Source: Phocoena phocoena
Lineage: Eukaryota; Chordata; Mammalia; Artiodactyla; Phocoenidae
Length of the DNA: 64,000 bases
Reading direction: 5' to 3'
Assembly: GCF_963924675.1 (NCBI RefSeq)
Contig: NC_089232.1
Coordinates: 34,174,842 to 34,238,841 of the forward strand
This document shows, piece by piece, positions 23,266-35,199 of the stretch. The translations under genes were made by a program, and so were the position numbers. The first letter of the stretch is position 1. Each line of letters opens with the position of its first letter. The notes under the pieces were generated by a model. The model did not search any database and had not been told where the DNA came from. It saw only the letters and a list, made by a program, of their open reading frames with translations.

Positions 23266-24391
23266 GAGTAACCTCTTCCACATCCCACATTCAGCACTAA
23301 AATTAAACAAGCCCACACGTATTCCAGAGACAGTGACCGAAAGGGAGGGGGCTAAGGAAACAGATGAAAACAATATAATGCAAATCTGCTATTAGCTTGG
23401 GATAGATAAAAGAATTTCTAAATTATAGCTTTTGGTAATGTTTAAATTGAGAGTCTAGTAATCTGGTTGCAATTGTACTTAGGGGCATTTATTCTTTATT
23501 AAAAAAAACAGATTAAGGGGAAAAAAACTAGAGTTGCTAAGCCCACCACCAGAAAAATCTTTGGAGGAAGCCTCCAGACCTTTGAAGTCATGTATAAACC
23601 CCATCACCACGGGGGGCTTCAAAGTTAGGACACCGAGCCTAGGCCTGCCTGTTGATTTTTAGAGCCGAAAGTGAACCTAGAAATCACTCAATTTATAAAC
23701 ATTTTTTTCTGGTAGGAGAGGTCCTTGGTGAGAAGATATCTTCTGCTAAAGTCCTCAATGCACAACAGGTGGTAATGGGGAGAGAGGAGGCCTGTGTGGT
23801 CAACGCCATCATGACCCCCAAGTGACCACAATCTGACCAGTTCTCCCACAGATGGCCCAGAGAAGATGGGACTTGCTGCAGGTCTCACATCCGATAGAAG
23901 CGGGTCTGGGACTCATGCTCAGGCCTCCAGACTCAGCCCCGTCCTCCCTGATAGGAAGCAGGCAGGAGAATACCAGTGCCTCCAGTCTCAGCCAAACAGG
24001 CCACCCCATCTTGCCCTCAGCCCGGACACCCTGAGGCTATACTGTGCCGAGGCCCAGGCTGGGCCATCCCTGCTCTACGGATCTAGAGGGAAGATTTTCC
24101 AGGAATCCAGGCCTACAAACGGATGAAGACGGTCCTGAGAAATTACCTCTGCCCTCCCTATTCATGGGGTCACTGCAGTCAGGATCCCAGAGCTCTCTGA
24201 ATGGGGCCTTCCCTATTATCATTCCTATCCCCAAATCACACACACACACACAAATATACACACATTCACTGCGTTTTGACGTGACCAGAGCCTTCTTCAG
24301 AGGAAATACTCCACAAAAATGTGATTTGGGTCTTATTTTGAAAACCCCAAATATAGACTTACCTGGGTTTGTGAGGAACTGAAGTGCTATA
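23266..24391. other. Unique non-coding DNA with a short (CA)n
   Basis: A CA microsatellite lies at about 24237-24252. No exon is supported; overlapping 60-112-codon frames between 23850 and 24380 look like chance in a GC-richer patch. Confidence 0.45.
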
Positions 24392-24560
24392 CACCAGTAG
24401 CTCTCAAACTGGAGTGTGCACCAGAATCCCCTGAAGGTTTATTCAACAGATTGCTGGGCCCTTTCCCCAGAGATTCTGGGGTGGGGCCTGACAAAGTGCA
24501 TTTCTGACAAGTTCCCAAGTGATGCCGATGCTGCGGGTCCAGGGACCACACCTGGACACA
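24392..24560 (-). mobile_element. MER5-like hAT DNA transposon fossil
   Basis: The complement of the MER5A consensus is recognisable: 'agctctcaaactggagtgtg' at the left end, 'agagattctggggtggggcc' in the centre, 'tcccaagtgatgccgatgct' near the right. It is non-autonomous and ancient. Edges are estimated. Confidence 0.78.
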
Positions 24561-25014
24561 CCTCTGCTGTAAAGGTCTGGGTCTGAGAGAACGTTCGCTC
24601 CAGCAGGCATGGCTTCACAATGCCACAGGGCTGAACACCCCTTCTGAAGAGATGGTATCTGTCGCCTCAGTGCTATGCTAGAGTTTGCTAGAGTTATCTT
24701 CAACATGAAGTAGCAAGGGCAAGTCTTGCTAATACGCTCAGCCTCTGACTTCCTATGATACCTCCTGCCCTGCAAAGTCATCTTAAAAGGGATGGATGTC
24801 AGAGCTCCAAAAGGACTCCTCTGGTCCTTAGAGAGTGCAAATTTAACCAGTGAGGCAGGACAGAGTGGCTGTATCAACAGTGGCAAAACCGAGAACATTG
24901 ACAGGATCATTCAAGGAGAAGAGGGGAGGGCATGAAGCCATGCTAAAGGGAAGGGGATGAAACTGCCTTGAAATTTCCAGATCAGCTATTTATATGGTCT
25001 CAAATCTCAGGTTC
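24561..25014. other. Unique non-coding DNA
   Basis: Nothing recognised; it ends at the left target-site duplication of the large L1. Confidence 0.45.
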
Positions 25015-25028
25015 AAGACCATGGCCCT

Positions 25029-27009
25029 GGAGAAGCTTCAAGGTGGCGGAAGAGTAAGACGCGGAGATCACCTTCCTCCCCACAGATAAATCAGAAATAT
25101 ATCTACCTGTGGAACAGCTCCTACAGAACACCTACTGAAAACTGGCACAAGACCTCAGACCTCCCAAAAGGCAAGAAACTCCTTGCCTGGGTAGGGCAAA
25201 AGAAAAACGAAAAAACAGAGACAAAGAATAGGGACGGGACCTGCACCAGTGGGAGGGAGCTATGAAGGAGGAAAGGCTGCCACACACTAGGGAGCCCCTT
25301 CGCGGGCGGAGACTGCGGGTGGCGGAGGGGGGAAGCTTCGGAGCGGCGGAGGAGAGCGCAGCAACAGGGGTGCGGAGGGCAAAGCGGAGACATTCCCGCA
25401 CAGAGGATCAGTGCTGACCAGTACTCACCAGCTGGAGAGGCTTCTCTGCTCCCCCGCCGGGGCAGGCGGGGCTGCGAGCTGAGGCTTGGGCTTCGGTCGG
25501 ATTCCAGGGAAAGGACTGCGGTTGGCGGCGAGAACACAGCCTGAAGGGGTTAGTGCGCCCCGGGCTAGCCGGCAGGGAGTCCGGGAAAAGGTCTGGAGCT
25601 GCCGAAGGGGCAAGAGACTTTTTCTTGCCTCTTTGTTTCCTGGTGCTCGAGGAGAGGGGATTAAGAGAGCTACTTAATAGGAGATCCAGAGACGGGCGTG
25701 AGCCGCGGCTAACATGGCGGCATGAGACGCTAAGGCTGCTGCTGCCGCCACCAAGAAGCCTGTGTGCGAGCACAGGTCACTACCCACACCCCCCTTCCGG
25801 GGAGCCTCTGCAGCCAGCCACCGCCAGGGTCCCGTGACCCAGGGACAACTTCCCCGGGAGAACGCACGGCACGCCTCAGGCTGGTGCAACGTCACGCCGC
25901 CGCGGCCCCCGCAGGCCCGCCCCGCACTCCGTGCCCCTCCCTCCACCCCCCCCCCCACCCAGCCTGATGAGCCAGAGCTCCCGAGTCAGCGGCTCCTTTA
26001 ACCCCGTCCTGTCTGAGCGAAGAACAGACGCCCTCAGGCAACCTACACGCAGAGGCGGGGCCAAATCCAAAGCTGAACCCCGGAAGCTACTCGAACAAAA
26101 AAGAGAAAGGGAAATCTCTCCCAGCAGCCTCAGAAGCAGTGGATTAAATCTCCACAATCAACTTGATGTACCCTGCATCTGTGGAATACATGAATAGACA
26201 ACGAATCATCCCAAATTGAGGAGGTGGACTTTGGGAACAAAGATATACATTTTTTCTCCCCTTTTTCTCTTCTTGTGAGTGTGTATGTGTATGCTTCTGT
26301 GTGTGATTTTCTCTCTATAGCTTTGCTTTTACCATTTGTTCTAGGGTTCTGTCTGTCCTTTTTTTTTATTACTTATTAAAAAAATTTTTTCTCAATAATT
26401 ATTTTTTATTTTAAAATTTTTATTTTATTTTACTTTATTTTATTTTATTTTATCTTCTTCTTTCTCTCTCTTTTTTCTCCCTTTTATTCTGAGCCATGTG
26501 GAGGACAGGCTCTCGGTGCTCCAGCCAGGCATCAGGGCTGTGCCACTGAGGTGGGAGAGCCAAGTTCAGGACACTGGTCCACAAGTGACCTCCCAGCTTC
26601 ACGTAATATCAAACGGCGAAAATCTCCCAGAGATCTCCATCTCAACACCAAAACCCAGCTCCACTCGACGACCAGCAAGCTACAGTGCTGGACACCCTAT
26701 GCCACACAACTAGCAAGACAGGAACACAACCCCATCCATTAGCACAGAGGCTGCCTAAAATCATAATAAGGCCACAGACACCCCAAAACACACCACCAGA
26801 CGTGGACCTGCCCACCAGAAAGACAAGATCCAGCCTCATCCACCAGAACACAGGCACTAGTACCCTCCACCAGGAAGCCTACACAACCCACTGAACCAAC
26901 CTTAGCCACTGGGGACAAACACCAAAAACTACGAACCTGCAGCCTGCGAAAAGGAGACCCCAAACACCGTAAGATAAGCCAAGTGAGAAGACAGAGAAAC
27001 ACACAGCAG
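25029..27009 (+). promoter_or_regulatory. GC-rich 5'UTR/internal promoter of LINE-1 element B
   Basis: About 2 kb, with a CpG-rich core at roughly 25270-26060, in strong contrast to the AT-rich surroundings. A YY1-like 'aacatggcggcatgag' lies near 25710 and a related 'caaggtggcggaagag' at the very start. A run of C lies at 25947-25956, and a TTTTA-rich low-complexity stretch at 26395-26460 follows. L1 5'UTRs hold the pol II promoter; that role here is family knowledge. Open frames on both strands in this block are GC-composition artefacts. Confidence 0.75.
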
Positions 27010-27873
27010 ATGAAGGAGCAAGGCAAACACCCACCAGACCTAACAAATGAAGAGGAAATAGGCAATCTACCTGAAAAAGAATTCAGAATAATGATATTGG
27101 AAATATCATTGGATATTTGGAAATAGAATGGAGAAAATACAAGAAACGTTTAACAAGGACTTAGAAGAACTAAAGATGAAACAAGCAACGATGAACAAAA
27201 CAATAAATGAAATTTAAAATTCTCTAGAAGGGATCAATAGCAGAATAACTGAGGCAGAAGAACAGATAAGTGACCTGGAAGATAAAATAGTGGAAATAAC
27301 TAATGCAGAGCAGAATAAAGAAAAAAGAATGAAAAGAACTGAGGACAGTCTCAGAGACCTCTGGGACAACATTAAATGCACCAACATTCGAATTAGGGGT
27401 TCCAGAAGAAGAAGAGCAAAAGAAACGGACAGAAAATATTTGAAGAGATTATAGTTGAAAACTTCCCTAATATGGGAAAGGAAATAGTCAATCAAGTCCA
27501 GGAAGCACAGAGAGTCCCACACAGGATAAATCCAAGGAGAAACACGCCAAGAAACATATTAATCAAACTATCAAAATTTAAATACAAAGAACAAATATTA
27601 AAAGCAACAAGGGAAAAACAACAAGTAACACATAAGGGAATCCCCATAAGGTTAACAGCTGATCTTTCAGCAGAAACTCTGGAAGCAAGAAGGGAGTGGC
27701 AGGACATATTTAAAGTGATGAAAAAGAAAAACCTACAACCAAGATCAGTCTACCCAGCAAGGATCTCATTCAGATTTGACAGAGAAATTAAAATCTTTAG
27801 AGACAAGCAAAAGCTAAGAGAATTCAGCACCACCAAACCAGCTTTACAACAAATGCTAAAGGAACTTCTCTAG
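27010..27873 (+). pseudogene. LINE-1 ORF1 (RNA-binding chaperone), broken
   Basis: The start ATG at 27010 gives 'MKEQGKHPPDLTNEEEIGNL', homologous to ORF1 of element A. A frame disruption near 27100-27130 (a local 'tggatatttggaaata' duplication-like stretch), an in-frame TAA near 27215 and a later frameshift near 27400 break the coiled-coil part. The C-terminal half is intact from 27472 to 27873 (133 residues, 'MGKEIVNQVQEAQRVPHRIN' to '...LQQMLKELL') and covers the RRM-like and C-terminal RNA-binding regions. Expected full length is roughly 290-340 residues. It is non-functional. Confidence 0.88.
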
Positions 27874-27931
27874 GCAGGAAACACAAGAGAAGGAAAAGAC
27901 CTAAAATAATAAACCCAAAACAATTAAGAAA

Positions 27932-30900
27932 ATGGTAATAGGAACATACATATTGATAATTATCTTAAATGTAAATGGATTAAATGCTCCAACCAAAAGA
28001 CATAGACTGGCTGAATGGATACAAAAACAAACCCGTATATATGCTATCTACAAGAGACCCACTTCACACCTAGGGACACATACAGACTGAAAGTGAGGGA
28101 ATGGAAAAAGATATTCCATGCAAATGAAAATCAAAAGAAAGCTGGAGTAGCAATTCTCATATCAAACAAAATAGACATTAAAACAAAGACTATTACAAGA
28201 GACAAAGAAGGGCACTACATAATGATCAAGGGATCAATCCAAGAAGATATAACAATTGTAAATATTTATGCACCCAACATAGGAGCACCTCAATACATAA
28301 GGCAATTACTAACAGCCATAAAAGGGGAATTCGACAGTAGCACATCATAGTAGGGGACATTAACACCCCACTTTCACCAATGGACAGATCATCCAAAATG
28401 AAAATAAATAAGGAAACACAAGCTGTAAATGATACATTAAACAAGATGGACTTAATTGATATTTATAGGACATTCCATCCAAAAACAACAGAATACACAT
28501 TCTTCTCAAGTCCTCATGGAACATTCTCCCAGATAGATCATATCTTGGGTCACAAATCAAGCCTTGGTAAATTTAGAGAAAATTGAAATCGTATGAAGTA
28601 TATTTTCTGACCACAACACTATGAGACTAGATATCAATTACGGAAAAAATCTGTAAGAAATACAAACACATGGAGGCTAAACAACACACTACTTAATAAC
28701 CAAGAGATCACTGAAGAAATCAAAGAGGAAATCAAAAATTACCTAGAAACAAATAACAATGAAAAACAACGACCCAAAACCTGTGGGACAGGACTTTCCT
28801 GGTGGCGCAGTGGTTGAGAGTCCACCTGCCGATGCAGGGTACATGGGTTCGTGCCCCGGTCCGGGAAGATCCCACATGCCGTGGAGCGGCTGGGCCCGTG
28901 AGCCATGGCTACTGAGACCGTGCATCCGGAGCCTGTGCTCTGCAATGAGAGAGGCTACAATAGTGAGAGGCCTGCGTACCGCAAAAAAAAAAAACCTATG
29001 GGACAGAGCAAAAGCAGTTCTAAGAGGGAAGTATATACCTATACAAGCCTACCTTTACAAACAAGAAACATCTCAAATAAACAACCTAACCTTACACCTA
29101 AAGCAATTAGAGAAAGAAGAACAAAAATACCCCAAAGTTAGCAGAAGGAAAGAAATCATAAAGATCAGATCAGAAATAAATGAAAAAGAAATGAAGGAAA
29201 TGATAGCAAAGATCAATAAAACTAAAAGCTGGTTCTTTGAGAAGATAAACAAAATTGATAAACCATTAGCCAGACTCATCAAGAAAAAAAGGGAGAAGAC
29301 TCAAATCAATAGAATTAGAAATGAAAATGGACAAGTAACAACTGACACTGCAGAAATAAAAAGGATCATGAGAGATTACTACAAGAAGCTATATGGCAAT
29401 AAAATGGACAACCTGGAAAAAATGGACAAATTCTTAGAAATGCACAACCTTCTGAGACTGAACCAGGAAGAAATAGACAATATGAGCAGACCAGTCACAA
29501 GCACTGAAATTGAAACGGTGATTAAAAATCTTCCAACAAACAAAAGCCCAGGAACAGATGGGATCTCAGGCAAATTCTATCAAACATTTAGAGAATAGCT
29601 AACACCTATCCTTCTCAAACTCTTCCAAAATATAGCAGAGGGAGGAACACTCCCAAACTCATTCTACGAGGCCACCATCACTCTGATACCAAAACCAGAC
29701 AAAGATGTCACAAAGAAGGAGAACTAGAGGCCAATATCATTGATGAACATAGATGCAAAAATCCTCAACAAAATACTAGCAAACAGAATCCAACAGCACA
29801 TTAAAAGGATCATACATTATGACCAATTGGGGTTTATCCCAGGAATGCATGGATTCTTCAATATATGCAAATCAGTCAACGTGATACACCATATTAATAA
29901 ATTGAAGGAGAAAAACCATATGATAATAGATGCAGAGAAAGCTTTCAACAAAATTCAACACCCATTTATGATAAAAACCCTCCAGAAATAGGCATAGAGG
30001 GAACTTTCCTCAACATTAAAAAGGCCATTTATGACAAACCCACAGCCAACATCGTCCTCAGTGTTGAAAAACTGAAAACATTTCCACTAAGACCAGGAAC
30101 AAGACAAGTTTGCCCACTCTCACCACTATTATTCAACATAGTTTTGGAATTTTTAGCCACAGCAATCAGAGAAGAAAAAGAAATAAAAGGAATCCAAATT
30201 GGAAAGGAAGAAGTAAAGCTGTCACTCTTTGCAGATGACTTGATACTATACATAGAGAATCCTAAAGATGCTACCAGAAAACTACTAGAGCTAATCAATG
30301 AATTTGGTAAAGTATCAGTATACAAAATTAATGCACAGAAATCTCTGGCATTCCTATACACTAATGATTGAAAAATCTGAAAGTGAAATTAAGAAAACAC
30401 TCCCATTTGCGACTAGAATAAAATATCTAGGAATAAACCTACCTAAGGAGACAAAAGACCTGTACATAGAAAACTATAAGACACTGCTGAAAGAAATTAA
30501 AGATGATACAAATAGTTGGAGAGATATGCCATGTTCTTGGATTGGAAGAATCAGCATTTTGAAAATGACTCTATTACCCAAAGCAATCTACAGATTCAAT
30601 GCAATCCCTATCAAACTACCACTGGCAGTTTTCACAGAACTAGAACAAAAAATTTCACAATTTGTATGGAAACACAAAAGACACTGAATAGCCAAAGCAA
30701 TCTTGAGAAAGAAAAACAGAGCTGGAAGAATCAGGCTCCCTGACTTCAGACTCTACTACAAAGCTACAGTAATCAAGACAGTATGGTACTGGCACAAAAA
30801 CAGAAATATAGATCCATGGAACAGGATAGAAAGCCCAGAGATAAACCCACGCACATATGGTCACCTTATCTTTGATAAAGGAGGCAACAATATACAGTGG

Positions 30901-31940
30901 AGAAAAGACAGCCTCTTCAATAAGTGGTTCTGGGACAACTGGACAGCTACATGTAAAAGAATGAAGTTAGAACACTCCGTAACACCATACACAAAAATAA
31001 ACTCAAAATGGCTTTAAAAAAACCTAATTGTAAGGCCAGATACCATCAAACTCTTAGAGGAAAACATAGGCAGAACACTCTATGACATAGGTCACAGCAA
31101 GATCCTTTTTGACCCACCTCCTAGAGAAACGGAAATAAAAACAAAAATAAACAAATGGGACCTAATGAAACTTAAAAGCTTTTGCACAGCAAAGGAAACC
31201 ATAAGCAAGACGAAAAGACAACCCTCAGAATGGAAGAAAATATTTGCAAATGAAGCAACTGACAAAGGACTAATCTCTAAAATATACAAGCAACTCATGC
31301 AGCTCAATACCAAAAAAAACCCAACCCAATACAAAAATGGACAGAAGACCTAAATAGGCATTTCTCCAAAGAAGATATACAGATTGTCAACAAACACATG
31401 AAAGAATGCTCAACATCATTAAACATTAGAGAAATGCAAATCAAAACTACAATGAGATATCAACCAGTCAGAATGGCCATCATCAAACGATCTATAAACA
31501 ATAAATGCTGGAGAGGGTATGGAGAGAAGGGAACTCTCTTGCACTGTTGGTGGGAATGTAAATTGATACAGCCACTATGGAGAACAGTATGGAGGTTCCT
31601 TAAAAAACCAAAAATAGAACTACCATATGACCCAGCAATCCCACTACTGGGCATATACCCTGAGAAAACCATAATTCAAAAAGAGTCATGTACCACAATG
31701 TTCACTGCAGCTCTATTTACAATAGCCAGGACATGGAAGCAACCTAAGTGTCCATCAACAGATGAATGGATAAAGAAAATATGGCACATATATACAATGG
31801 AATATTACTCAGCCATGAAAAGGAATGAAACAGAGTTATTTGTAGTGAGGTGGATGGACCTAGAGTCTGTCATGCAGAGTGAAGTAAGTCAGAAAGAGAA
31901 AAACAAATACCGTGTGCTAATACATATATATGGAATCTAA
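27932..31940 (+). pseudogene. LINE-1 ORF2 (endonuclease/reverse transcriptase), broken and SINE-interrupted
   Basis: The start ATG at 27932 begins 'MVIGTYILIIILNVNGLNAP', the endonuclease N-terminus. Endonuclease pieces lie at 28015-28350 and 28380-28586. A CHR SINE sits at 28791-28990. The RT domain runs through 29000-30690 in several frames, including 'NKSPGTDGISGKFYQ' and the catalytic FADD at 30228-30239. The C-terminal segment (31398-31940) is open and keeps the cysteine motif [18 protein letters not shown] up to the natural stop at 31938-31940. Multiple frameshifts and the SINE make it inactive. Confidence 0.92.
28791..28990 (+). mobile_element. CHR-type SINE, short form, inside LINE-1 ORF2
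   Basis: Near-complete copy ('ggactttcctggtggcgcag' to poly-A). The duplication aaaacct(g/a)... is 15 bp with one mismatch: 28776-28790 and 28991-29005. It shows that the SINE inserted after L1 element B. One reading frame runs through it into the L1 (28759-29598). Confidence 0.95.
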
Positions 31941-32356
31941 AAAAAAAAAAGAAAAGAAAATGGTCAGAAGAACCTAGGGGCAAGATGGGAATAAAGTTGC
32001 AGACCTACTAGGGAATGGACTTGAGGATACGGGGAGGGGGAAGGGTAAGCTGGGACAAAGTTAGACAGTGGCATGGACATATATACACTACCACATGTAA
32101 AATAGATAGCTAGTGGGAAGCAGCCGCATAGCACAGGGAGATCAGCTCGGTGTTTTTTGACCACCTAGAGAGGTGGGATAGGGAGGGTGGGAAGGAGCGA
32201 GATGCAAGAGGGAAGAGATATGGAGACATATGTATATGTATCGTTGATTCACTTTGTTATAAAGCAGAAACTGGCACACCATTGTAAAGCAGTTATACTC
32301 TAATAAAGAAGTTAAATAAATAAATTAAATAAATAAACAAATAAGACGATGGCCCT

Positions 32357-33233
32357 TTCCCGGGCAGGAGGCAGTAATATGTTTCACTGGAAGCGGAAAA
32401 GTAAAAGCAAAACCCTCTTCTCTATAAATGATAAAGCTGGTGTTCATTAACATTTGAAGAGACAGTACTTTTTGTATTCCAATAACTCTTTTATTCTTTT
32501 GGATGAATTCAACAGACAGAGATCTGCTTCCAATTGTGTTCCCTATGAAAATAATATAATTGATTTCAGAGAAGTGTTATTTCCAAATTAGTTTATTTTC
32601 TCGTTTGTATATTTTAATTTCTTGCTTAATTTCTGGTCAGAAATCCTATGAGCTATGCATTTTAATTTATAATTAAATAACCAAGTAATAATAGAACATT
32701 ACCAATACGCTGTTCATAAAAAGCTAGTGCTTTAAAAGAAATACATAGGGACAAATCATAGTGAAGAAAATAGAGAAATACAGGTTAAAGTTGAAAGTTG
32801 GTTCTTAATTTGCCATTATTACCGTCTCGACTCAATTCCATAATAATTGCCCAGTTATGTGCTAGGCACTATGGGAAAACTAGTAAATTAATAGACATAA
32901 GAGAACCTCACAAATGTTAAAATGGGGAGAAATTTGCATTATAATTAATTAACAGAAGCATAAGGTAATGTCACTGTCCTCAAAATAGTTTGAAGTACCC
33001 CTAGCAGCCAGCCGTCTGATTTAGCTTTTTCATAATATGAGCATCTTTTCTATAGCACCACTGACAAGGGCCATCAGGCACTATTTAAACCATTTCAGAT
33101 GCTCAGGCAACTCAGACAATCCACACTGATGGGACATGTTGAATAAACCCAATACCTTATCCTATGGGAACCCATCAAAAACTTGAACATGGCTTTCATG
33201 GCCATCACTTTAACCTTTCAGCAGATTCAACAC
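32357..33233. other. AT-rich unique DNA
   Basis: No gene seen. A fragment near 32845-32880 ('cccagttatgtgctaggcac') looks like a scrap of L2 or MIR but is too short to call. Confidence 0.45.
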
Positions 33234-33670
33234 TGTATTAGCAGTGTTCTCCAGAGAAACAGAACCAGTAAAATACACACACACACACACGCACCGTGGG
33301 GCAGGAGAGAGAGAGAGAGAGGTGGGGTGGGGGGAGAGGGAGGAAGAGAGAGAAAGAATTGGGTCATGCAGTTGTGGGAACCAGAGAGGCTGCAGTCTGT
33401 AAGGCAGGCTGGAAATTCAGGTAAGAGTTGGTGTTGCAGCTTTGAGGTGAATTTCTTCTTCAGGAGACCTCAGTCTTTGCTCTTAAGGCCTTCAACTGAT
33501 TGGATGAGGCCCACCCATATTCTGGAGGTAATTGACTTTACTCAGAGTCTGCTGATTTAAATTGTAATCACATCTAAAAAATATCTTCACAGCAACATCT
33601 AGACTGGTATTTGACCAAATGACTGGGCACCACTGTCCAGCCAAGGTGATGCATAAAATTAACCATCACA
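33234..33670 (+). mobile_element. Ancient LTR-like interspersed repeat
   Basis: Starts 'tgtattagcagtgttctcca' (33234) and ends 'ttaaccatcaca' (33670), so it has TG...CA-type ends. It contains the widely repeated mammalian text 'ttcaactgattggatgaggc' and a GA-rich segment (33295-33350) after a CA repeat. No internal retroviral gene is attached. I recognise it as a dispersed mammalian repeat but cannot give a family name with certainty, and no target duplication is visible. Confidence 0.6.
33274..33357. repeat. (CA)n followed by (GA)n/GGA-rich tract
   Basis: A CA microsatellite (33274-33290), then 'gagagagagagagagag' and G-rich purine sequence within the LTR-like repeat. Confidence 0.85.
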
Positions 33671-34304
33671 TCATTTCACCCTTTGGTTTCATTGATACGT
33701 CAGTTAGAATTCGAGCCACTGCTAGGGACAAGGACTTCATTCCCTGGTTTTATGTTTCTCTGAGAAGAATTAGAGTCACATTGGCTGGCAGCCTGATTGT
33801 TTAATCTAGGAGACGTCGCTGAGCGTTCCTGGCTGAGTCCACACAGCGTTGGTAGCAGACCCACCTGCCTGCAGACTATGACCTTCTCCCTGCCTGTGCT
33901 GAGCTTACCCGGCAGGCTCAACCCCTTCTAGGCAGAGGCCTGTGGTTCTGGCAGCTACACTTAGTGTTTGGGTTGGGGGACCGGATTCGCATGTCTGTTT
34001 AACCACAGTTCAAGTTCTTTCTGAAAAAGCTGACATTTGGATTTCTATCTACCTGACTTCTTTGTGTGTTTCTCAGGTGAATCTGAAATCTGAGAAGACA
34101 AGGGTATGATTGTCACCTCTAAATCCTCATCAGCCTCCCCACTGGGAATGTGCTCTACTTGGTCTATGACCAGTTTCAAATGGGCTCTCAGAATGGAACC
34201 AACCTTTCCCCCGTCTTGTGATAGTGCAGATTAAGTGAGGCTGCCCCTCCTTTAATCCGTGGCCTTTGGGGGTCACCCCATCGGTGCTGTCTCTTCCAAG
34301 CTGT
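33671..34304. other. Unique non-coding DNA
   Basis: No gene or repeat recognised. Confidence 0.45.
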
Positions 34305-34470
34305 GTGACCTCAATCTCCCTTTTGATCTCAGTCTCCTTGTTCACAAAATGGGCTAATGTTACCTACATCATAGAGATGCTGTGGGGTTTAATAAATGAG
34401 GTTATGAATTTAAAGCATCTGATGAAAATGCCCCATAGATAGTAGGTGCTCAATACACAGTGGCCAATAA
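34305..34470 (+). mobile_element. MIR SINE fragment
   Basis: The plus-strand MIR order is readable: 'gtgtgacctcaatctccc', then 'cacaaaatgggctaatgtta', 'cctacatcatagag' and 'agtaggtgctcaatacac'. Ancient, edges estimated. Confidence 0.75.
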
Positions 34471-34487
34471 TAATAATAATAAAAATA

Positions 34488-34808
34488 GGGGCTTCCCTGG
34501 TGGTGCAGTGGTTAAGAATCAGCCTGCCAATGCAGGGACCATGGGTTCGAGCCCTGGTCCAGGAAGATCTCACATGCCACAGAGCAACTAAGCCCGGGCG
34601 CCACAACTACTGAGCCTGCATGCCACAACTACTGAAGCCCGCGCACCTAGAGCCCGTGCTCCACAACAAGAGAAGCCACCGCGATGAGAAGCCTGCGCAC
34701 CGCAACAAAGAGTAGCCCCCGCTCGCCGCAACTAGAGAAAGCCCACGCGCAGCAACGAAGACCGAACGCAGCCAAAAATAAAATAAATTAAATAAATAAA
34801 TTTATTTA
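34488..34808 (+). mobile_element. CHR-type tRNA-derived SINE, long form
   Basis: Same family as 555-902: head 'gggcttccctggtggtgcag', B-box-like 'gggttcgagccctgg', repeated 'cacaactactga' units, A-rich tail 'ccaaaaataaaataaa'. The flanking AAT repeat (34467-34487 and about 34809-34829) is probably its target-site duplication. It lies just beyond the end of a MIR. Confidence 0.92.
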
Positions 34809-34829
34809 AAAAATAATAATAATAAAATT

Positions 34830-35199
34830 GTGGGCAGTTCCTATCACAGTCTTGGTTCATCTGGGGTCACTTCCAGACAAGTTCTCCTCCCACAATTTGT
34901 ATTAGTTTAATGAACTGTTAGACCAAAAAGCAGAATTTTATACCTCATCAGTTTCAAAGCTGAATCATTTGGGTGTGTTACCTGTTGAAGGAATCCTTCC
35001 CACGTTCAGTAATCTCTGCATCTTACCTCCCACCCTTTCTAATTCTTATAAATCATCATATATTTATTGTCTGATTTAGGTCTGTTCTCTCTTAATTCTT
35101 TGGGAACAGTTTTCCACCAGCTATACATACCTAATTATAATCTCCTCCAGGTTTATAGCGTCCCTAGTTATCACGAGGAAGATCTTGTCAAATTGAGGC
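34830..35199. other. Unique non-coding DNA
   Basis: Nothing recognised. Confidence 0.4.

Larger units (their letters stand above)
25029..32342 (+). mobile_element. Full-length LINE-1 (element B), 7.3 kb with nested SINE
   Basis: Complete order: 5'UTR of about 2.0 kb (25029-27009), ORF1, ORF2 with a 200-bp SINE insertion, 3'UTR and a TAAA-rich tail. A 14-bp target-site duplication with one mismatch is present: aagaccatggccct at 25015-25028 and aagacgatggccct at 32343-32356. The element starts 'ggagaagcttcaaggtggcg', as expected for an intact L1 5' end. Without the SINE and its duplicated site it is about 7.1 kb. Both ORFs carry frameshifts and stops, so it is inactive. Its 3'UTR family also made the truncated copies at 21227 and 60272. 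Confidence 0.95.

Noticed and set aside
24443..24910. 155-codon frame on minus strand
   Set aside because: Partly runs through the MER5-like transposon fossil (24392-24560); composition artefact.
25486..26197. Several arginine/proline-rich frames in the GC-rich block, and an apparent CpG-island gene promoter
   Set aside because: The block is the 5'UTR of L1 element B, between its left duplication and ORF1; the frames are GC-composition artefacts.
33234..33670. Possible endogenous retrovirus
   Set aside because: Only an LTR-like unit is seen. No gag, pol or env remnant or second LTR lies in the window, so I call only an ancient repeat.
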